DNA of 64,000 nucleotides, from assembly GCA_945874225.1 (NCBI GenBank), contig CAMCFT010000002.1:62001-126000 (forward strand). Direction: 5' to 3'. Of the stretch, positions 27,266 to 35,562 are shown one piece after another. The translations under genes and the position numbers were made by a program. This DNA is from Flavobacterium psychrophilum. Lineage in GTDB: Bacteria; Bacteroidota; Bacteroidia; Flavobacteriales; Flavobacteriaceae. Below the pieces are notes generated by a model that was not told the DNA's origin, searched no databases, and saw only the letters and a list, made by a program, of their open reading frames with translations. Position 1 is the first letter of the stretch. Every line of letters starts with the position of its first letter.

Positions 27266-28033
27266 ATGAGATATTTTGTAGTTTTCTTTTTTTTAATACT
27301 CGCCTCAACAGCCTTTTCGCAAGTTATTGAACCAGCCCAAAAAGTTACTGGTACTATTATTAATGACAATACGAAATTCCCCTTACCGAATGTAAATATC
27401 ATCAACATTAATAAAGTCAAAGGTACAACCACAGACGATAGAGGTGATTTTGAACTTGCAGTATCCGTAAATGATACCTTGCATATTAGCTGTATTGGAT
27501 TTCAATCCTTAAAAATAAAGGTTACCAATGACTGGGTAAAAACCAAAATCACTACCATCCAACTGACCGAAAAAGCCTATGCACTCGAAGAAGTAATCGT
27601 TGGGCGTTATAACCTAACCGGTTATATCGAAGTGGATTCAAAATTGATACCTGTGAGAGAAAATTATCGTTATAGTATTTCAGGTCTGACCGAAGGGTAT
27701 GAAGCCGGAGAATATTCGCCAAATGCTTTTGGCAAAGTGATGGGTTCCATCTTCAATCCTGCTGATGCACTTTATAATTTCTTTGGCAAAAAACCCTACG
27801 AACTCAAAAGGTTGAAAGAAATGAAGAAGGACGATACAGTTAGAAATCTTCTGGAAACCAAGTACGACCGGGAAACTATTGCCGTACTGCTGGGAGTGGA
27901 CAAAAAGGAAATTGCTGAAATTCTGGAGCGTTGCAATTACTCTGAATCGTTTGTGAAAACGGCCAATGACCTGCAAATTCTGGATGCCATTAGCTCTTGC
28001 TATGAAGAATATAAAATTTTGAAGCGAAAGTAG
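27266..28033 (+). CDS. Exported carboxypeptidase-like regulatory-domain protein
   Basis: 255 aa with a signal peptide (MRYFVVFFFLILASTAFSQ). Residues about 27-110 form a CarboxypepD_reg-like beta-sandwich (VTGTIINDNTKFPLPNVNIIN, GTTTDDRGDFELAV, LHISCIGFQSLKIKV), the domain that also starts SusC/TonB receptors. No plug or barrel follows, so this is a stand-alone periplasmic form. The C-terminal half is helical with no recognised domain. Function unknown; cell-envelope location is likely. Confidence 0.72.
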   Translation: MRYFVVFFFLILASTAFSQVIEPAQKVTGTIINDNTKFPLPNVNIININKVKGTTTDDRGDFELAVSVNDTLHISCIGFQSLKIKVTNDWVKTKITTIQLTEKAYALEEVIVGRYNLTGYIEVDSKLIPVRENYRYSISGLTEGYEAGEYSPNAFGKVMGSIFNPADALYNFFGKKPYELKRLKEMKKDDTVRNLLETKYDRETIAVLLGVDKKEIAEILERCNYSESFVKTANDLQILDAISSCYEEYKILKRK

Positions 28034-28092
28034 AAAAGAAAAACGTTGACTAAGAAAATTTACAACGCAAAATAAAACAAATCAACAACCAT

Positions 28093-28479
28093 TTAATCGA
28101 TTTCAATTCCGATTTCTTCTAGTATATCAAAAAGATAAACACTTTGACTTGGGTCATATTTCTCAACCCCACTTTGATACCATTTTGCTATTATATTGAG
28201 CTGATATGATGAATAGTCATCCGTGTCTTCTATACTTAACCCTAGTAAACCTGCAAGAAGAAATTCTTCTAATACTTTAATGGTAACCGTACGCTGAGGA
28301 ATTCCTTTCGAAATTTGTCCATTCATTTCCTCATAATCCATTCTCCCGGAATTAAATCCGGAAATAAAAGCTACACTATTTTTTTTGCTGTTAATTTGCA
28401 AAAACGGATCCTGACCATTAGAATATCCTTGAAAATAATCTTGTCTATAAGTTGTGCTAAATATTTTTTTCGCCGCCAT
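28093..28479 (-). CDS. Conserved-looking hypothetical protein, unknown
   Basis: 128 aa, cytoplasmic (no signal peptide or membrane segment). The N-terminus is aromatic and polar (TTYRQDYFQGYSNGQDPFLQ), the middle has a hydrophobic helix (VLEEFLLAGLLGLSIED), and the end is acidic (LFDILEEIGIEID). Reading frame, composition and length look like a real gene. No family recognised. It stands alone on the minus strand between unrelated genes. Confidence 0.55.
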   Translation of the reverse strand: MAAKKIFSTTYRQDYFQGYSNGQDPFLQINSKKNSVAFISGFNSGRMDYEEMNGQISKGIPQRTVTIKVLEEFLLAGLLGLSIEDTDDYSSYQLNIIAKWYQSGVEKYDPSQSVYLFDILEEIGIEID

Positions 28480-28624
28480 GAAATGAACTGTTTAAAAATT
28501 TCTCTCCAAACGTATAAACATTATTCAACTAAAAATATTAAAATCGTTGAAAGGATAAAATACTCTTTAAATTACATGGGCACTGCCGTTCGTCGATAAA
28601 AAACTAGTGAAATAGGGACTTCAG

Positions 28625-29281
28625 CTATAATTCAGAAAAATACCTTTCCTCAATTCTTTTGATATCTTTTATTGAATTCTTGGCCCAAGCCAATCTTTTT
28701 ACCAAGATTTCTTCTTCAGATAAATGCCAATCAATATCAGAATTTCGCAGTCTGTTCGTCAGGTTTTGAATGATGATTGCAGCAGAAACCGAAATATTCA
28801 GACTTTCGGTAAAACCAACCATTGGAATTTTAAGAAACCCATCCGCTTTTTGCAATACTTCTTCCGATAATCCATCTCTTTCCGTTCCAAAAAACAAAGC
28901 ACTGGGTTTCGAAATATCAAAATCATCCAGCAAACAATCATTCTCGTGTGGCGTGGTGGCAATGATTTGGTAACCTTTATTTTTTAACGTATCCACACAA
29001 TTAGTAACATTGTCAAACTTGTTAATATCAACCCATTTCTGGGCGCCCATCGCAATTTCCTTGTCAATGCTTTTTCCGTAGCGTTGTTCAATCACGTTCA
29101 ATTCCTGAATGCCAAAAATCTCGCAACTGCGCATCACCGCACTGGCGTTGTGCATTTGAAAAATATCTTCCACAGCAATGGTAAAATGCTTGGTTCTATT
29201 TTCTAAAACTTTCAGAAACTTGTTTTTTCGGTTTTCGGTCAGGATGTTTTCGAGAAAATGAAGATAATCAAGATCAATCAT
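28625..29281 (-). CDS. trmH: tRNA (guanosine-2'-O-)-methyltransferase (TrmH, SpoU family)
   Basis: 218 aa SPOUT methyltransferase that uses SAM to methylate the 2'-OH of G18 in tRNA. The SpoU motifs are visible: motif 1 in VMRSCEIFGIQELNVIE with NASAVMRS, motif 2 ALFFGTERDGLSEEVL, and motif 3 IPMVGFTESLNISVSAAIIIQNL, which forms the knotted cofactor site. No extra N-terminal RNA-binding domain of RlmB is present, so TrmH is preferred. Single gene, leftward, followed downstream by a long inverted-repeat element upstream of its start region. Confidence 0.85.
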   Translation of the reverse strand: MIDLDYLHFLENILTENRKNKFLKVLENRTKHFTIAVEDIFQMHNASAVMRSCEIFGIQELNVIEQRYGKSIDKEIAMGAQKWVDINKFDNVTNCVDTLKNKGYQIIATTPHENDCLLDDFDISKPSALFFGTERDGLSEEVLQKADGFLKIPMVGFTESLNISVSAAIIIQNLTNRLRNSDIDWHLSEEEILVKRLAWAKNSIKDIKRIEERYFSEL

Positions 29282-29342
29282 AGTAAGGAATTATTTTTGG
29301 TAAAAATAGCAAAAAAGATTACTTTTAAATAAATATCTACCA

Positions 29343-29437
29343 TTGTCATTGCGAGGAACGAAGCAATCCTACTAAAACGAGCCGACATATTGGAATAGAC
29401 ATACGAAATGCGATTGCTTCGTTCCTCGCAATGACAA
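29343..29437. repeat. Inverted-repeat element with 26-bp perfect arms
   Basis: The arms 29343-29368 and 29412-29437 are exact reverse complements; the core of each reads CGAGGAACGAAGCAATC or its complement. This motif is a widespread dispersed repeat in Bacteroidota. It separates divergent trmH and the sirtuin gene. Confidence 0.75.
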
Positions 29438-29458
29438 AAGAATAAAAATAATAATTCT

Positions 29459-30151
29459 ATGAAAAAGAAACTAGTCGTTTTAACCGGAGCGGGTATTTCA
29501 GCCGAAAGCGGTATCAAAACCTTTCGCGATGCAAGAGGACTTTGGGAAGGACACAATGTTATGGATGTAGCAACTCCAGAAGGCTGGCATAGAAATCCAA
29601 AATTGGTGATGGATTTTTACAATCAAAGACGCCAGCAATTGCAAGAGGTACAACCCAATCGCGGTCACCAAATCCTGGCGGAATTAGAACACGATTTCGA
29701 AGTTTATATTATTACCCAAAATGTGGACAACCTACACGAAAAATCAGGTAGTTCGAATGTTTTACACCTTCACGGCGAATTATTGAAAGTACGAAGTACT
29801 GCAAACAGCAACTACATTCTAGATTGGGAAACCGATTTAAATTTTGGCGATGTCGATGACAAAGGAAACCAATTGCGGCCTCATATTGTATGGTTTGGCG
29901 AGGAAGTTCCTGCTTTAGAAGAAGCTGTGACAATTGTCGAAAATGCTGATATTCTAATCATCATTGGCACTTCCCTGCAAGTTTATCCTGCTGCAAGCCT
30001 GATGAATTTTGCTAACGCAACGATTCCTGTTTTTTATATTGATCCAAAACCTGCAGAAATTTACAATTTACAAAATGACATCAAAGTGATTGCAACTACT
30101 GGCTCGAAAGGAATGGAAATCGTTCAAAAAGAACTTAAAAAATTACAATAG
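29459..30151 (+). CDS. NAD-dependent protein deacylase (sirtuin, CobB type)
   Basis: 230 aa Sir2-family enzyme that removes acyl groups from lysine using NAD. Seen: GAGISAESGI at residues 10-19, the NAD-binding TQNVDNLHEKSG near 86-97 and the catalytic His in LHLHGE (His105). A Y-x-x-R pair (Tyr54, Arg57 in FYNQRR) is the class III signature associated with desuccinylation. The usual Cys4 zinc site is absent; the region after HGELLKVRS lacks any CxxC. The start follows directly after the inverted repeat. The desuccinylase preference is inferred from the motif. Confidence 0.88.
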   Translation: MKKKLVVLTGAGISAESGIKTFRDARGLWEGHNVMDVATPEGWHRNPKLVMDFYNQRRQQLQEVQPNRGHQILAELEHDFEVYIITQNVDNLHEKSGSSNVLHLHGELLKVRSTANSNYILDWETDLNFGDVDDKGNQLRPHIVWFGEEVPALEEAVTIVENADILIIIGTSLQVYPAASLMNFANATIPVFYIDPKPAEIYNLQNDIKVIATTGSKGMEIVQKELKKLQ

Positions 30152-30213
30152 TAATTTCAATGACAATGGCAAAATTTTTAAAACTGAAATCTGAAATCTA
30201 ATATCTGAAATGT

Positions 30214-30221
30214 TATCTTTG
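30214..30221 (+). promoter_or_regulatory. -7 promoter box of purB
   Basis: TATCTTTG 24 bases before the start codon, just behind a CTGAAATCTGAAATCTAAT-type tract. Confidence 0.6.
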
Positions 30222-30244
30222 CACTTTCTAACAACACAACAACA

Positions 30245-31591
30245 ATGACTACATTAAACGAATTAAACGCCGTATCTCCAATTGACGGTAGATACAGAAG
30301 CAAAACAAGTTCACTTTCAAAATTCTTTTCTGAAGAAGCTTTAATCAAATACCGCGTATTGGTAGAAATTGAATATTTTATTGCGCTTTGCGAAATTCCA
30401 TTACCTCAACTAAAAGACGTAAACCCAAATTTATTTGAAAGTTTACGCGATATCTATAAAAACTTCTCTACTGAAGATGCCCTTTGGATAAAAGAAACCG
30501 AAAAAGTGACCAACCACGATGTAAAAGCGGTAGAATATTTCATCAAAGATGCCTTCGAAAAACTGGGCTTGTCTCAATATAAAGAGTTCATCCACTTTGG
30601 ACTGACATCTCAAGACATCAACAATACTGCTATTCCGCTTTCGACCAAGGAAGCTTTCGAGAAAGTATATATGCCCTCTTTAATCACTTTAACCTCAAAA
30701 CTGAAAGATTTAAGCATCGAATGGAAGGACGTTCCAATGCTGGCCAGAACACACGGGCAACCGGCATCCCCAACACGTTTGGGTAAGGAATTTGGCGTTT
30801 TTGTAGAAAGATTGGAAGAGCAAATGCGTTTGTTGTTCAATATTCCATTTGCAGCAAAATTTGGTGGTGCAACCGGAAATTACAATGCCCATCATGTGGC
30901 GTATCCACAAATTGACTGGAGAAAATTTGGCGGGGATTTTGTGGAAGAAAATCTGGGTTTACATCACTCCTTCCCGACTACCCAAATCGAACATTACGAT
31001 CATTTTGCCGCTTTTTTTGACGCCTTGAAAAGAATTAATACCATCATTATTGATTTGGACAGAGATATTTGGACCTATGTTTCAATGGAATATTTCAAAC
31101 AAAAAATCAAAGCGGGCGAAATTGGTTCATCGGCGATGCCACACAAGGTAAACCCAATTGATTTTGAAAATTCCGAAGGAAATCTGGGAATGGCAAATGC
31201 TATTTTCGAACATCTTTCGGCTAAATTACCATTGTCAAGATTGCAACGCGATTTGACCGACAGTACGGTTTTGAGAAACATTGGCGTGCCTATTGGACAT
31301 ACTTTAATCGCTTTTGAAGCTACTTTGAAAGGCTTGAATAAACTACTTTTAAACGAACCAAAATTCCACGAAGATTTAGAGAAAAACTGGGCGGTGGTTG
31401 CCGAAGCGATTCAAACGATTTTGCGCCGTGAAGCCTATCCAAATCCGTATGAAGCCTTGAAAGGATTGACCAGAACGAATGAAGCGATTGACAAAAAAGC
31501 CATTCATAATTTTATAGTTACTTTAGATGTTTCTGCTGAAATAAAAGCCGAATTGATGCAAATCACACCGAGTAACTTCTTGGGGATTTAA
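30245..31591 (+). CDS. purB: Adenylosuccinate lyase (PurB)
   Basis: 448 aa. It cleaves SAICAR to AICAR and adenylosuccinate to AMP, releasing fumarate, in purine synthesis. The fumarase/aspartase superfamily signature SSAMPHKVNPIDFEN is near residue 294, the active-site HFGLTSQDINNTA near 119 and the TRTHGQPASPT region near 157. Length is normal. The gene ends MQITPSNFLGI, and a second 36-bp copy of this 3' end occurs 657 bases downstream, past the next small gene. Promoter box TATCTTTG upstream. Confidence 0.96.
   Translation: MTTLNELNAVSPIDGRYRSKTSSLSKFFSEEALIKYRVLVEIEYFIALCEIPLPQLKDVNPNLFESLRDIYKNFSTEDALWIKETEKVTNHDVKAVEYFIKDAFEKLGLSQYKEFIHFGLTSQDINNTAIPLSTKEAFEKVYMPSLITLTSKLKDLSIEWKDVPMLARTHGQPASPTRLGKEFGVFVERLEEQMRLLFNIPFAAKFGGATGNYNAHHVAYPQIDWRKFGGDFVEENLGLHHSFPTTQIEHYDHFAAFFDALKRINTIIIDLDRDIWTYVSMEYFKQKIKAGEIGSSAMPHKVNPIDFENSEGNLGMANAIFEHLSAKLPLSRLQRDLTDSTVLRNIGVPIGHTLIAFEATLKGLNKLLLNEPKFHEDLEKNWAVVAEAIQTILRREAYPNPYEALKGLTRTNEAIDKKAIHNFIVTLDVSAEIKAELMQITPSNFLGI
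31556..31591 (+). repeat. Direct repeat copy 1 (end of purB)
   Basis: The final 36 bases of purB, from ATGCAAATCACACCG to the stop. Copy 2 at 32248-32283 matches at 34 of 36 positions. Confidence 0.8.
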
Positions 31592-31598
31592 ACAAATA

Positions 31599-32240
31599 AT
31601 GATTTTGAAACCTATTAGAATTTTAAAATATTTACTAGTACATTTTTTCTTTTTACTTCCTATACAAATTTCTTATTCTCAAAATAAGATTATTGTCGAT
31701 AGCATAAGTATTGAGATGGAAAAGGCAAAAGAACCATCCGGATTTTCTAATGTTATGCTTCGAAGTATTCGATTTGATGAAACAAAATTGAAGTTTATAA
31801 TGGTAAAATGCCAAATAAAATCAATGAGTGAAAACCGTGCTGAAATTAGTGCCTTTTCACTATTAGACACTGTAAACAAAGTTAGATATAGAGTTGGAGA
31901 TTACTTAGGATATGCTGGTATAATCGGTTCGCCTGAAGTAAATCCTTACCGAAAGAAAAAACCAATAAACAGCAAGAAATATTCATATTCTCTGCCACAA
32001 TATGATTCTAATGTAGTTGATGTTTTTGATCAATTTAGCCTTGAAGAATATACTGATTTTGGAATTCCAATAGAATTTGGATCGGAAAAAAATCCGGACA
32101 AAAGCCTCGTCTATTTTGGCAAAACAACTTACAAAAATTTCAGAGCTGAACTGTTCTTTATAACATTGAGAGAACTTAAAAATTCTGTTTTTGAACTTTA
32201 TTATAAAAATTCTAAAGTTGGAACTTTTCTATTAGAATAA
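31599..32240 (+). CDS. Exported protein of unknown function inserted after purB
   Basis: 213 aa with an N-terminal signal-type segment (YLLVHFFFLLPIQISYSQ, probably cut after Ser-Gln). The mature region is rich in charged and strand-like sequence (SISIEMEKAKEPSGFSNVML, YRVGDYLGYAGIIGSPEVNP); no domain recognised. The gene begins 7 bases after the purB stop and is followed by a second copy of the purB 3' end, so it looks like an inserted cassette. AT-rich like its neighbours. Confidence 0.65.
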   Translation: MILKPIRILKYLLVHFFFLLPIQISYSQNKIIVDSISIEMEKAKEPSGFSNVMLRSIRFDETKLKFIMVKCQIKSMSENRAEISAFSLLDTVNKVRYRVGDYLGYAGIIGSPEVNPYRKKKPINSKKYSYSLPQYDSNVVDVFDQFSLEEYTDFGIPIEFGSEKNPDKSLVYFGKTTYKNFRAELFFITLRELKNSVFELYYKNSKVGTFLLE

Positions 32241-32247
32241 ATTAATT

Positions 32248-32283
32248 ATGCAAATCACACCGAGAAATTTCTTGGGGATTTAA
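32248..32283 (+). repeat. Direct repeat copy 2 (purB 3' end remnant)
   Basis: 36 bases encoding MQITPRNFLGI plus stop, matching the C-terminus of PurB except one Ser-to-Arg change. Too short to be a gene. Confidence 0.8.
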
Positions 32284-32311
32284 CAAAAAAAACTTAAAGT
32301 ATAAAGTAGTG

Positions 32312-33082
32312 ATGAAGAACTGGATTCTAAATACCGTATTGCTTTGTACTTTTTTTATTTTATTTTCCTGCCAAAAGGAGAAAACCAAACCAGAAATCAA
32401 GATTTACAAAGCCGGAGTGATTTTGTCTTTTGACGATGCTTATGTAGACGAATGGTTTGACACAGATCAAAAATTGAAACAGTATTCCTGGAAGGCCACT
32501 TTCTGCGTTTGCAAAATAAACACCCTACGCCATGCTGAAATTAAGAAGCTACTTGAATTACAAAAGGAAGGACACGAAATAGCAGGCCACGGTCTCCATC
32601 ACTATCACGCTGAAAAATTTGTTAAGAAATACGGAATCAATGATTATTTCAAGCAGGAAATAAATCCAATGCTGAGTTTAATGAGCTTTTATGGTTTCAA
32701 GGTTTCTTCTTTTGTCTATCCTTATGGAGGAAGAAATAAAGAATTGGATGCTGCTTTATTAAACAAATTCAAGATTGTAAGAGGAAGAGCTTTTTGCGAA
32801 GAAGTCGCCTCAAAACAAGGCTGTTATTTCAATCATTCTAAAATGGTATACAGCTTCAGCATTGATGACACACACAATCACTTTAACATTCCCCACCTAC
32901 TGGAATTATTAGATTATGCAAAAAAGAATGATAAAATTTTGATTCTGAATAGCCATAAAACGGCAGACAATGTGACGACAGATTATGAGACTAAAAATGC
33001 AACCTTAGAGCTCATTTGCAAATACATCAAACGCAATAATATGAAGTTTTATACTTTATCGGACTTGGATAATTTAAAATAA
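32312..33082 (+). CDS. Polysaccharide deacetylase-family lipoprotein (CE4/NodB)
   Basis: 256 aa from the ATG at 32312. Signal peptide with lipobox LFSC (Cys20), so membrane anchored outside the cytoplasm. The NodB-fold motifs are seen: AGVILSFDDAY (the catalytic DD), EIAGHGLHHYHAEKF (metal-binding H-x-x-x-H type), the VYPYGG region and a last ILNSHKTAD His motif. CE4 enzymes remove N- or O-acetyl groups from peptidoglycan or other glycans; the target is unknown. An in-frame GTG lies one codon upstream; ATG preferred. Confidence 0.85.
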   Translation: MKNWILNTVLLCTFFILFSCQKEKTKPEIKIYKAGVILSFDDAYVDEWFDTDQKLKQYSWKATFCVCKINTLRHAEIKKLLELQKEGHEIAGHGLHHYHAEKFVKKYGINDYFKQEINPMLSLMSFYGFKVSSFVYPYGGRNKELDAALLNKFKIVRGRAFCEEVASKQGCYFNHSKMVYSFSIDDTHNHFNIPHLLELLDYAKKNDKILILNSHKTADNVTTDYETKNATLELICKYIKRNNMKFYTLSDLDNLK

Positions 33083-33101
33083 GAACAATTTAGACACCTA
33101 T

Positions 33102-33150
33102 AAATTCCCGTTGAAAAAGAACAAAAATTCTTTCCAATGGGAATTTTCCT
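33102..33150. terminator. Terminator after the deacetylase gene
   Basis: AAATTCCC (33102-33109) pairs with GGGAATTT (33139-33146) around an inner stem AAAGAA/TTCTTT; a T-rich run follows. Confidence 0.65.
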
Positions 33151-33215
33151 TTTAAAATAAAGTATTTTTGTATCTTACCGAAATAGACTGAAGGTTTAAC
33201 AATAAACAAATACCT

Positions 33216-35456
33216 ATGAGTCCAGTTGAAAAAGCAACCCAAGTTTCCCTACACTTAGAACCATTAATCAGCGATTTAGGGTTAATTCTGCTGACGGCTG
33301 GAATTGCCGTTTTGATCTTTAAAAAACTGAAACAACCCTTAGTTTTAGGGTATTTGATTGCGGGTTTTTTGGCTGGAAATCACTTTGACTTTTTCCCTTC
33401 GGTAAAAGAAATGAAAAGCGTGGAAGTTTGGGCAGAAATTGGGGTTATCTTTTTATTGTTTAGTTTAGGACTGGAATTTAGTTTCAAAAAATTAATGAAA
33501 GTAGGCGGAACAGCCTCTATTACTGCAAGTGTACAAATTATAAGTATGTGTATTTTGGGTTATTCTGTTGGCCAATGGATGGATTGGTCCAAAATGGACA
33601 GTATCTTTTTGGGAGTCATCATTTCCATCTCTTCTACCACGATTATTTTAAAATCATTTGATGAATTAGGTGTCAAGACACAAAAATTTGCAGGAATTGT
33701 TATTGGCTCGCTAATCGTTCAGGACATACTCGCCATTTTGATGATGGTTTTGTTATCAACGATTGCCGTGAGCAATCAGTTTTCCGGAACTGACCTTTTA
33801 TTGTCTGTATTAAAACTCGTGTTTTTTCTTGTGATTTGGTTTTTGGGAGGGATCTTTATCATTCCAACAGTGCTCAAAAAGACCAAACATTTATTAACTG
33901 ACGAGATGCTGCTTATCATTTCGCTGGCTTTATGCCTGACAATGGTTGGCTTGGCTGCTAATGTAGGTTTTTCGCCTGCATTGGGTGCCTTTATAATGGG
34001 CTCCATCATTGCCGAAACTACGCAAGCAGAACATATTGAACATTTGGTTAAGCCGGTAAAAGATTTATTTGGTGCCGTATTTTTCGTATCGGTTGGAATG
34101 CTAATCGACCCAGAAGCCTTGTACGAGCATGCCATTCCTGTACTGATACTCTCATTTGTTACCATTTTTGGGCAATCCATTAGTTCCACATTGGGTTCAT
34201 TACTTTCGGGCCAACCGCTAAAAGATTCCATAAGAACCGGAATGAGTTTATCACAAATTGGGGAATTCTCTTTTATTATAGCGACTTTGGGAGTAACCCT
34301 CAAAGCAACAAATACTTTTTTATATCCAATTGTAGTGGCGGTTTCAGCTGTAACGGTTTTTACGACACCGTTTATGATTAAGTATTCGCTGCCTTTCTCT
34401 GAATATTTAGCCCATAACTTGCCTCGAAAATGGACCAAACGAATCGAACGCTATGCAGCCAGTGCACAAGCGATAAAAACAGTCAGTTTATGGCAAACGG
34501 TAATCAATGCTTTTTTAATTCAGGTCGTGGCGCTTGTGGTAATAATTCTGGCAATCACACTGCTTTCCTCTCAGTATATACTGCCTTTAGTGGATGATTA
34601 CCATTTAGGAAATGCTCTAGGAGCCTTGATAACATTGAGTATAATAGCTCCATTTTTGTGGGCGCTTGCCTTTCGAAGAGTCGCCATTGTCGAAGTAGAG
34701 CAACTAATGCGAGACCGCAAATCTCGTGGACCATTGACTATGTTATTTTTTATACGAATTCTTCTGTCTATTTTCTTCATTGGATTATTGTTGAATATAT
34801 TCTTTTCGCCAGTAATTACTTTAATTGCATTAATTATTGCAGTAGTAATTTATTTGATTTTCCAAAAGAAACTTCACATTCGGTACCATAAAATTGAAAA
34901 TCATTTTCTGGCCAATTTAAATGGCAGAGAGATTGCCAAAGCCAAGAGAAGCCGGAGTGATTTAACACCTTGGGATGGGCATATGGCGGTTTTTGATATT
35001 GCTACCGAATCAAATATTGCTGGTAAATCTTTGAAAAACTTGAAACTTAGAGAGATATTGGGTGTAAATATTGTCTCTATCAAAAGAGGTGAAATCACGA
35101 TTCATATTCCTCAAGCGAATGAGCGAATTTTTCCTGGAGATGAAGTTTGTGTCATTGGAACAGATGCTCAAGTACAAGAATTTAAAAAATATTTAGACCA
35201 ACACGAAATAGATATTCCCCCTGAAATTAAGGAACCTGATATTGTTTTACGTCAAATAGAATTAAAAAACCACACCTTTTTAGGCAAAAGTATTAAAGAA
35301 TCAAAACTACGCGAAAAAACAAAAGGAATGATTGTGGGTATCGAAAAAAGAGGAAATCGAATCTTAAACCCGGAATCCTATGTGATTTTAGAAAAAGACG
35401 ATATCCTATGGATTGTGGGCGATAAAAAATTATTAGCTGATTTGGTTCACGATTAA
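33216..35456 (+). CDS. CPA2 cation:proton antiporter with two TrkA-C domains
   Basis: 746 aa. Residues about 20-395 contain around 12 membrane helices of the monovalent cation:proton antiporter-2 (Kef) family, with typical GEFSFII and LGLEFSFKKLMKVG segments; a further hydrophobic block (about 420-550) precedes the soluble tail. Two RCK_C/TrkA-C ligand-binding domains follow (about 585-665, 670-746: IAGKSLKNLKLREILGVNIV and LGKSIKESKLREKTKGMIVG). There is no NAD-binding RCK_N between them. It probably exchanges K+ or Na+ for protons under nucleotide control. Stand-alone gene with its own terminator. Confidence 0.88.
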   Translation: MSPVEKATQVSLHLEPLISDLGLILLTAGIAVLIFKKLKQPLVLGYLIAGFLAGNHFDFFPSVKEMKSVEVWAEIGVIFLLFSLGLEFSFKKLMKVGGTASITASVQIISMCILGYSVGQWMDWSKMDSIFLGVIISISSTTIILKSFDELGVKTQKFAGIVIGSLIVQDILAILMMVLLSTIAVSNQFSGTDLLLSVLKLVFFLVIWFLGGIFIIPTVLKKTKHLLTDEMLLIISLALCLTMVGLAANVGFSPALGAFIMGSIIAETTQAEHIEHLVKPVKDLFGAVFFVSVGMLIDPEALYEHAIPVLILSFVTIFGQSISSTLGSLLSGQPLKDSIRTGMSLSQIGEFSFIIATLGVTLKATNTFLYPIVVAVSAVTVFTTPFMIKYSLPFSEYLAHNLPRKWTKRIERYAASAQAIKTVSLWQTVINAFLIQVVALVVIILAITLLSSQYILPLVDDYHLGNALGALITLSIIAPFLWALAFRRVAIVEVEQLMRDRKSRGPLTMLFFIRILLSIFFIGLLLNIFFSPVITLIALIIAVVIYLIFQKKLHIRYHKIENHFLANLNGREIAKAKRSRSDLTPWDGHMAVFDIATESNIAGKSLKNLKLREILGVNIVSIKRGEITIHIPQANERIFPGDEVCVIGTDAQVQEFKKYLDQHEIDIPPEIKEPDIVLRQIELKNHTFLGKSIKESKLREKTKGMIVGIEKRGNRILNPESYVILEKDDILWIVGDKKLLADLVHD

Positions 35457-35462
35457 ATAAAA

Positions 35463-35492
35463 AAAGGCGCAAGAACTAAATCTTGCGCCTTT
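35463..35492. terminator. Terminator, copy 1 of a repeated hairpin
   Basis: AAAGGCGCAAGA pairs with TCTTGCGCCTTT. A copy with one loop base changed is at 45109-45140. Convergent gene ends flank it. Confidence 0.8.
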
Positions 35493-35562
35493 AAAATCTA
35501 AAACCAGTCTCCTCTCCTTGCAGTTGTATTGATTTAATCTAAATAATTTAGGATTAAAACCA

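Noticed and set aside
29278..29556. 92-aa minus-strand frame between trmH and the sirtuin
   Set aside because: Spans the 26-bp inverted repeat and overlaps the start of the sirtuin gene.
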